Shown in pieces: positions 63,474 through 64,000 of a stretch of 64,000 nt of DNA. The DNA is from Staphylococcus schleiferi (GTDB lineage Bacteria > Bacillota > Bacilli > Staphylococcales > Staphylococcaceae): the NCBI RefSeq assembly GCF_900458895.1, contig NZ_LR962863.1, positions 2,108,001 to 2,172,000 of the forward strand, given 5' to 3'. Numbering within the stretch: position 1 is the stretch's first letter; every line of letters starts with the position of its first letter. Made by a program: the position numbers and the translations under genes. Under the pieces are notes generated by a model. It had not been told where the DNA came from, ran no database searches, and saw nothing but the letters and a program-made list of their open reading frames with translations.

Positions 63474-63496
63474 ATCGTTTTATCTATTCAATTGCG

Positions 63497-64000
63497 TTAA
63501 CGTTTTACCATACGTGTTAATTCTAACACATAACGATTAATACGGAAAAGGTTTAAGAACAAATTGAAACCCATCTCTCTAGGTGAAAATTGTCCTCGTT
63601 TCATCCGATTAAAGTCATAAAGCGTATACAATAAGAATAATAACAAACCTACCACCGCAATGAGCGTATGGTAAATCGGGTTATGGATAAACCACCCAAG
63701 TAGACTTGCTAAAATTAAAGCGATAAGTGTCACGAATAAATATTTTCCAATACTTGAAGCATCTTTTATCAAAAAATAACCTAAAAAGCCAAAGATAAGA
63801 AACGCCGCAATCGCTAATAAAACAGTGTTAAAAAATACACTTGGCCCTAAATCTTCTAACGTATACATAAATGTGGCATAGGATAATAAGCCTGCAACAA
63901 TGGTATAAATATGTGAAATGATAGGACCACTAAAACGTACACGTTGGACAACCATCGAAATCAGAATAAGGATAAGTAATCCTATCGATAGCGGTTGGCG
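63497..64000 (-). CDS. Bax inhibitor-1 family membrane protein, C-terminal part (cut by window edge)
   Basis: The frame is open to the right edge (RQPLSIGLLILILISMVVQR) and covers 167 codons of a gene that begins outside. Several membrane helices (FNTVLLAIAAFLIFGFLGYF, YLFVTLIALILASLLGWF, TLIAVVGLLLFLLYTLYDFN) and the C-terminal LYTLYDFNRMKRGQFSP-type motif match the YetJ/YbhL family. B. subtilis YetJ is a pH-sensitive calcium leak. Function here inferred. Confidence 0.8.
   Translation of the reverse strand, partial: RQPLSIGLLILILISMVVQRVRFSGPIISHIYTIVAGLLSYATFMYTLEDLGPSVFFNTVLLAIAAFLIFGFLGYFLIKDASSIGKYLFVTLIALILASLLGWFIHNPIYHTLIAVVGLLLFLLYTLYDFNRMKRGQFSPREMGFNLFLNLFRINRYVLELTRMVKR

Overview
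The window looks like a low-GC Firmicutes chromosome, and specifically Staphylococcus. The core genes mgrA, norA, ltaS, a 593-residue recQ, a fructose fruR-fruK-fruA operon, uppP and a CydDC-type ABC pair all read as close relatives of their S. aureus counterparts. The pxp genes, an NAD malate dehydrogenase and a thiazole (thi) operon point to a non-aureus species, possibly the S. pseudintermedius/intermedius group. The species guess is inference only.

Layout: 1-6.1 kb carries the osmoprotectant transporter OpuBB/OpuBA, recQ, an ABC-F protein and a ZIP metal transporter. From 6.1 to 16.6 kb is an AT-rich accessory island. It holds a decayed IS3/IS150-type element; a four-gene operon (YVTN beta-propeller, DUF6065-like protein, MFS exporter, YcaQ/AlkZ-type HTH_42 DNA glycosylase); a second small module (HTH protein, lipoprotein nuclease, broken DUF1002 secreted protein, broken small ORF); an IS21 istA remnant; and an ISL3 element beside ltaS. 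From 16.6 to 30 kb are ltaS (frameshifted at the catalytic threonine), pxpB/pxpC, pabCBA, a preQ1-I riboswitch with queCDE, small membrane proteins, a GT2 glycosyltransferase and an MpfA-like CBS/CNNM protein. From 30 to 45 kb are non-coding repeat elements, fruRKA, ybaK, a two-domain glycosyltransferase/teichoic polymerase, norA, membrane proteins, mdh, an aldo/keto reductase and a His-rich CobW/ZNG1-type GTPase. From 45 to 64 kb are mgrA, cydDC, uppP, a run of small conserved genes, a sugar-efflux MFS, a LysR regulator, yebC, and a TPP-riboswitch operon tenI-thiS-thiG-thiF, ending in a truncated Bax-inhibitor-1 family gene.

How genes work together: queCDE makes preQ0 for queuosine under preQ1 control. 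pabABC makes p-aminobenzoate for folate. tenI-thiSGF makes the thiamine thiazole under TPP control. fruRKA imports and phosphorylates fructose. The island operon is best read as an exporter plus a DNA-repair-type resistance protein next to two proteins of unknown function. That is a plausible but unproven self-resistance or biosynthetic cassette for a DNA-damaging compound.

Several reading frames (ltaS, pxpB, the HTH_42 gene, the DUF1002 gene) are broken by what look like one-base changes in homopolymer runs. The reader should consider long-read assembly error as well as true pseudogenes. No tRNA, rRNA or CRISPR array was found.
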